A stretch of DNA of 8,559 bases, taken from the NCBI GenBank assembly GCA_031274985.1, contig JAISPK010000159.1, positions 1-8,559 of the forward strand, in the 5' to 3' direction. The position numbers and the translations under genes are program-made. Every line of letters begins with the position of its first letter. Position 1 is the first letter of the stretch. The notes beneath the pieces are model-generated. The model searched no databases and was not told the DNA's origin. It was given only the letters and a program-made list of their open reading frames with translations. Of this stretch, positions 5,458 through 8,559 are shown in pieces. Source of the DNA: Coriobacteriales bacterium. GTDB lineage: Bacteria > Actinomycetota > Coriobacteriia > Coriobacteriales > UBA8131.

Positions 5458-7296
5458 TCAGGCGTCGGCAGCTCGCTTGATTATCTTGAACTCCTCCACC
5501 ACGCGCATTCCTTCATTTTGCCAGTAGCTGATCTCGACCTCGTCGCCGGATTCAGCGTCTAACACCATGAGGATTGCCGGAAAGACACACTGGTAGAGGT
5601 TGCTGTCTCCCTCCAGAGTAACGAAGAATTGGGAGTTGCCCTCAACAACCGCGGTGGAGATGCGTTTGACCACCCCGGTTACCGTCTCGTAATCCGGCGC
5701 AACGAGGTCATCGCCCAGTTCAACGCCGTTGGTTATCAGGAGCCGCTTATAGGCAGCTTCCGTGTTTGCCAGGGTGTCGCCCACAGCCACGTTTTGGTAA
5801 CGCTGAATATCCAACATGGCATACATCTTTACCAGGCCCGCCGCATCCTTCAGGGCCATGAAGTACGTGGGCACATCGGCGATGTTGATGAGAATGGGAA
5901 AGGTCGAGCGGTAGTTGAGGTGCTGCACCTGACCCTCGGCAGAGCGCATGGCCGAATCCTCCGTAGCGCCGGCAATAGCATAATAGTGTCCCTCTGCCGT
6001 GCGTTGATTGATGAGCATAAAGCCCACGATGGAGTTATCTGATACTGCGGAGGTCACTCCGGAGTACACCCACACATCGTCATCTTTGGCGAGGTAGTTG
6101 TAACCCAGCATGCCATCGGTGCCCGGAGTGGTCTGCACCACGCCCTCCTGTCCCAGGAAGGAGTTGATCCACCCGTTGTGGAGGGAGCCATACCAGTTGT
6201 ACTGCTGAATGAGCAGTTCTGCCGGAAAAGCCTTGTCTACCCAGTGCGGCACTTCTTCGATGGGCATATCAAAGGTCTCGCCGGTGACTGCGTCACAGAG
6301 GATGACCCGCTGGATCGTGGTGCCGCCGAAGAGGCCGATGGTGCGCTTTTGCACGGGGCAGATCCACCAGGGATGGCCCTCGTCATCAATCTCAAAGGCA
6401 AATTCGTCCAGGAGATAGAAGGGGTAGGACAGCTGCACATGCCGGTAGATATTGCGATTGAGCACCTCTGACTGCGAGTAGCGCATGGGCTCTTCGAGCC
6501 GGACGATCTCGGCGTTTTGCGTGGTCATGTCTACCTTGACGTAGGCAGGCAGGCCGGTTGCGCTGTTGGTGATCCACTTGATGATGTCGGCATAGAGCAG
6601 CGGACTCACCCGAACCGGGTGATCCTGATAGCTGATCTGGCTATAGAGCGAACTGATCTCAAACTGGCTCACGTACTCCGGTATCGCGCCGATGGTGCGG
6701 TTACCCAGAATGGCAGCAGAGCTGCGGTCGATGACCGGTATCTCGTTAAAGTCTACCTGCTGGATGTCGTTAACAAACTCAAAGTCCTGAATGCTCAAAA
6801 TGCTGGAGTAGCGCGCCGCGTTGCCCGGAAAAAACGTGGCCGATGCCAGAGAACCAATGAGTCCTGCGACCACCACGGCCACGGGAATGAACATCAGGCG
6901 CTTGTTGAGCGTGGATTTTTTGGCGCTCTTGGGATGCTTTTTTGTGCCGACCTGATACGTCTTGTAGCGCACATAAAAAAACAGGAACAGCGGCAACAGG
7001 ATAAAGAAGCCCACAAAGTACCAGGTATCCTGGCTTTGGATGTTGATGGGCGGATGGAAATACCAATAGCAAAAGGCGATGATAGGAAGGGCAAGAACCA
7101 GTAAAACCTTGAGAAGCTTGCGCAATTGCTTCTTCTGCTTCTCGGTGATCTGGTCGGGAGAAAAGGACCACTGAGGAGCTTCGCCGGGTTTGCCCCCGCC
7201 GCCTGAGCCAGAGCCACCTGAGCTGCCGTCGGAAGGATTCCCGCCACCCTGTAACTGATTGAATAATTCCTGCCAACTTGTTTTTTGCTGTGCCAT
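5458..7296 (-). CDS. Membrane-anchored protein of unknown function with Gly-rich N-terminus and three TM helices
   Basis: I do not recognise a named function for this 612-aa protein. A short polar N-terminus is followed by a Gly/Ser-rich, likely disordered stretch (17-38), a basic segment (53-60), and TM helices at about 61-80, 92-111 and 133-154, the last two separated by a Lys-rich loop (112-133). The rest (about 160-612) is one large soluble region, probably outside the membrane. It has regular motifs such as DEEGHPWW-like DDEGHPWWICP (304-314), IGLFGGTTI (320-328), DAVTGET (335-341) and SAEGQVQHLNYRSTFP (452-467). The last 75 residues (about 537-605) look like a small beta-rich, possibly OB-like domain. 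I believe similar long proteins occur widely in Firmicutes and Coriobacteria as hypothetical proteins; this is recall only. The ATG at 7296 has GGAG six bases upstream, 78 bp after lgt. Confidence 0.85.
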   Translation of the reverse strand: MAQQKTSWQELFNQLQGGGNPSDGSSGGSGSGGGGKPGEAPQWSFSPDQITEKQKKQLRKLLKVLLVLALPIIAFCYWYFHPPINIQSQDTWYFVGFFILLPLFLFFYVRYKTYQVGTKKHPKSAKKSTLNKRLMFIPVAVVVAGLIGSLASATFFPGNAARYSSILSIQDFEFVNDIQQVDFNEIPVIDRSSAAILGNRTIGAIPEYVSQFEISSLYSQISYQDHPVRVSPLLYADIIKWITNSATGLPAYVKVDMTTQNAEIVRLEEPMRYSQSEVLNRNIYRHVQLSYPFYLLDEFAFEIDDEGHPWWICPVQKRTIGLFGGTTIQRVILCDAVTGETFDMPIEEVPHWVDKAFPAELLIQQYNWYGSLHNGWINSFLGQEGVVQTTPGTDGMLGYNYLAKDDDVWVYSGVTSAVSDNSIVGFMLINQRTAEGHYYAIAGATEDSAMRSAEGQVQHLNYRSTFPILINIADVPTYFMALKDAAGLVKMYAMLDIQRYQNVAVGDTLANTEAAYKRLLITNGVELGDDLVAPDYETVTGVVKRISTAVVEGNSQFFVTLEGDSNLYQCVFPAILMVLDAESGDEVEISYWQNEGMRVVEEFKIIKRAADA

Positions 7297-7374
7297 GTTT
7301 GCTCCAATAATCTCTGTGATACCTTACTGGTGATCTTAGTTGCTGGTAATTTGTCCCGGGATCTTTCTGTGCGA

Positions 7375-8232
7375 CTATACTGCCGGTGGTTCGGGCAACC
7401 CTACTTGCGGATGTTTGGTTTTTATAGCATATATGAGGCAGCCAAGGCCGGCAAGCACCATCACGATGCTGAGCGACATGCCCATGGTGAGCCATCCTCC
7501 TGCCAGATAGCCGAGCTGCTCGTCAGGGACTCGGACAAACTCCACGGCAATCCTAAAAACGCCATAGAGCATGAGAAAGACGCTCAGATAATACCCGCGT
7601 GCAAGCGGCGGTTTTTTCCGTGCCAGAATCTGCAGAACAATAAACAGCACGATACCTTCGAGCAATGCCTCGTAAAGCTGGGAGGGATGGCGCGGTATGC
7701 CGCCGCCTCCCTCAAAGGTCACGCCCCAGGGCAGATCGGTTGGAGCTCCCCAAAGCTCGCCGTTGATGAAATTGGCGCAACGAACGAGAAAGATGCCTAT
7801 CGGCGCGGCGATGACCACCAGGTCCGCCAGGGCGGCAAAAGGCATTTTGAAAAGGCGGCTGACGATGAGCATAGCGATGACCATGCCGATGACGCCTCCG
7901 TGAAAACTCATCCCGGCCATGCTGGTGGTGAGTATTTCTCCGGGATTCTCAAAGTAGTACCCTGCCCCGTAGATGAGTATATATCCGGCTCTGCCGCCGA
8001 CGACAATGCCCAGCATAGCGGCTATATAGAGGGTGAGCAGGGCGTCCACGGTAAAGCGGATATTCCAGCGCTTGGCAATGTGCGAAATGAGGAGGCCCCC
8101 GGCCAAAACGCCCACAATGTAGCCGAGCCCGTACCATCGTATGGCAAAGGGCCCGATCCAAAAGGCAACGGGGTCAAGGGCGTGGTAGATAGCATCAAGC
8201 AAGGCGAGGTCCGTTCGTAAGGAAGTGCTCAC
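7375..8232 (-). CDS. lgt: Prolipoprotein diacylglyceryl transferase
   Basis: Lgt transfers the diacylglyceryl group of phosphatidylglycerol to the lipobox cysteine of prolipoproteins, the first step of lipoprotein maturation in the cytoplasmic membrane. The 285-aa protein is a polytopic membrane protein with the expected landmarks: RWYGL (32-36), GGRAGYILIY (79-88), SFHGG with H111 (109-113), the signature RCANFINGELWG (151-162, with R151, N154, N157 and E159), HPSQLYEAL (182-190) and EFVRVPDEQLG (231-241). The signature usually reads RxGN and here reads RCAN. The start is GTG at 8232, which overlaps the upstream Cys-rich gene by 38 bp. No strong ribosome site precedes it; TTG at 8202 is an alternative. 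The overlap suggests translational coupling. The call is secure; the exact start is not. Confidence 0.96.
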   Translation of the reverse strand: MSTSLRTDLALLDAIYHALDPVAFWIGPFAIRWYGLGYIVGVLAGGLLISHIAKRWNIRFTVDALLTLYIAAMLGIVVGGRAGYILIYGAGYYFENPGEILTTSMAGMSFHGGVIGMVIAMLIVSRLFKMPFAALADLVVIAAPIGIFLVRCANFINGELWGAPTDLPWGVTFEGGGGIPRHPSQLYEALLEGIVLFIVLQILARKKPPLARGYYLSVFLMLYGVFRIAVEFVRVPDEQLGYLAGGWLTMGMSLSIVMVLAGLGCLIYAIKTKHPQVGLPEPPAV

Positions 8233-8437
8233 AGTAGGTGCAAGGCTCTTTTATGGCAGCAGAACGATCGACGGTAGCATCCAACAGAAGATCAAGATTG
8301 CTGGCATACTTGCGTTGCGGAAATCCGCAGTTTGCAAAATAGCAACTGATAGGACAGACGCCGTCTGCGCTCAGTACGGCATGAGGGCAGCGCGAAGCCA
8401 TTTCGTCGTCACACCCGCGTTTTTGCCAACAGTTCAT
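8195..8437 (-). CDS. Small Cys-rich protein (80 aa, eight cysteines), probably metal- or Fe-S-binding
   Basis: I cannot name a family with certainty. The 80 residues begin MNCWQKRGCDDEM, and the cysteines are at 3, 9, 17, 28, 32, 37, 66 and 69. They form an N-terminal group (C3-x5-C9-x7-C17P, C28-x3-C32-x4-C37) and a C-terminal CxxC (PCTYCEH). The opening CW and CP motifs recall small two-CW-type Cys-rich proteins. There is no signal peptide or TM helix, so it should stay in the cytoplasm, where this many reduced cysteines usually means zinc or an Fe-S cluster. ATG at 8437 has GGAG five bases upstream. It starts 36 bp after the stop of a NifU-like gene and overlaps lgt by 38 bp, so it is likely co-transcribed with both. 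A role in Fe-S handling is inference from the neighbour. Confidence 0.82.
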   Translation of the reverse strand: MNCWQKRGCDDEMASRCPHAVLSADGVCPISCYFANCGFPQRKYASNLDLLLDATVDRSAAIKEPCTYCEHFLTNGPRLA

Positions 8438-8441
8438 GGCA

Positions 8442-8458
8442 GCTCCATTGAGGGGAGC
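8442..8458 (-). promoter_or_regulatory. Small hairpin enclosing the ribosome site of the Cys-rich gene
   Basis: On the minus strand GCTCC, a 7-base loop CCTCAAT, and GGAGC form a 5-bp stem. The GGAG used as the ribosome site of the 80-aa gene sits in its 3' arm, five bases before the ATG. The stem is short, so it could modestly lower initiation when not covered by ribosomes finishing the upstream nifU-like gene. It may equally be chance. Confidence 0.3.
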
Positions 8459-8473
8459 AGGCTTAAGGATAGC

Positions 8474-8559
8474 TTAGAGCTCTGCCGGGATTACTTTAGT
8501 AATACCGGGTACGCGCTCTTTGAGAATACGCTCGACGCTGTTTGACAACGTGAGCTGGC
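8474..8559 (-). CDS. NifU-like Fe-S scaffold protein, C-terminal end only (partial)
   Basis: Only the last 27 codons lie in the window; the gene continues past the right edge. They read QLTLSNSVERILKERVPGIT then KVIPAEL and stop. This fits the C-terminal helix and strand of the NifU C-terminal (Nfu) domain, where a segment like 'L..GVERALKE.VPGV..V' follows the cluster-binding CxxC motif. That motif, if present, is outside the window. Nfu-type proteins carry or deliver [4Fe-4S] clusters to apo-enzymes in the cytoplasm. The stop is 36 bp upstream of the Cys-rich gene, pointing to one transcript. Confidence is moderate because the fragment is so short. Confidence 0.7.
   Translation of the reverse strand, partial: QLTLSNSVERILKERVPGITKVIPAEL

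Noticed and set aside
6517..7104. 195-codon plus-strand and 238-codon minus-strand (6779-7495) frames over the 612-aa gene
   Set aside because: Both overlap the 612-aa frame, which has TM helices, a good ribosome site and patterned sequence; the alternatives do not.
7354..7361. Palindrome TCCCGGGA in the lgt to 612-aa gap
   Set aside because: Only 8 bp with no loop, T-run or second copy; expected by chance at this GC content.
7285..8220. 311-codon plus-strand open frame opposite lgt
   Set aside because: It is the mirror frame of lgt; the product is rich in His, Lys and Asp with no domain-like pattern, while the minus strand has all Lgt motifs.

Overview
The window looks like a chromosomal segment of a Gram-positive, Actinobacteria-type bacterium. 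My best guess is the class Coriobacteriia. This is inference: it rests on moderate-to-high GC, genes spaced for an Actinobacterial/Firmicute-like envelope (Lgt, a cytoplasmic zinc-PLC-family protein, an OmpR/PhoR two-component system, a large triple-TM protein of a family I recall from Firmicutes and Coriobacteria), and Shine-Dalgarno motifs of the GGAG/GGAGG type. No rRNA, tRNA, transposase or CRISPR array is visible.

Right block (8559 down to 5458, minus strand): the C-terminal end of a NifU-like Fe-S scaffold enters from the right edge. It is followed by an 80-aa protein with eight cysteines, then lgt (prolipoprotein diacylglyceryl transferase, overlapping the small gene by 38 bp), then a 612-aa membrane-anchored protein of unknown function. 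All are on one strand with gaps of at most 78 bp, so they may be one transcript.

Middle (4555-5457): coaX (type III pantothenate kinase, first step of CoA synthesis) is the only plus-strand gene. It converges on the 612-aa gene, and the 48-bp gap is almost completely filled by a symmetric hairpin (5411-5457). It diverges from the response regulator gene across a 90-bp promoter region.

Left block (4554 down to 204, minus strand): an OmpR-type response regulator, a 138-bp spacer with a strong hairpin, a two-TM PhoR-type sensor kinase, a zinc-dependent phospholipase C family protein, and a six-TM hybrid histidine kinase-like protein. The last one has a HisKA phosphoacceptor region joined directly to a receiver domain with no ATP-binding (HATPase_c) domain between them. 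It therefore cannot be a self-sufficient kinase and would need phosphate from another protein. The complete kinase two genes upstream is an obvious candidate, but that is inference.

The left edge (1-150) is a pair of 30-bp inverted arms matching at 29 of 30 positions around a 90-bp A/T-rich centre. It could be a MITE-like or other palindromic repeat, or a sign of an assembly edge. The most useful leads are the HATPase-less hybrid protein, the two palindromic elements (1-150 and 5411-5457), and the Cys-rich small protein between nifU and lgt.
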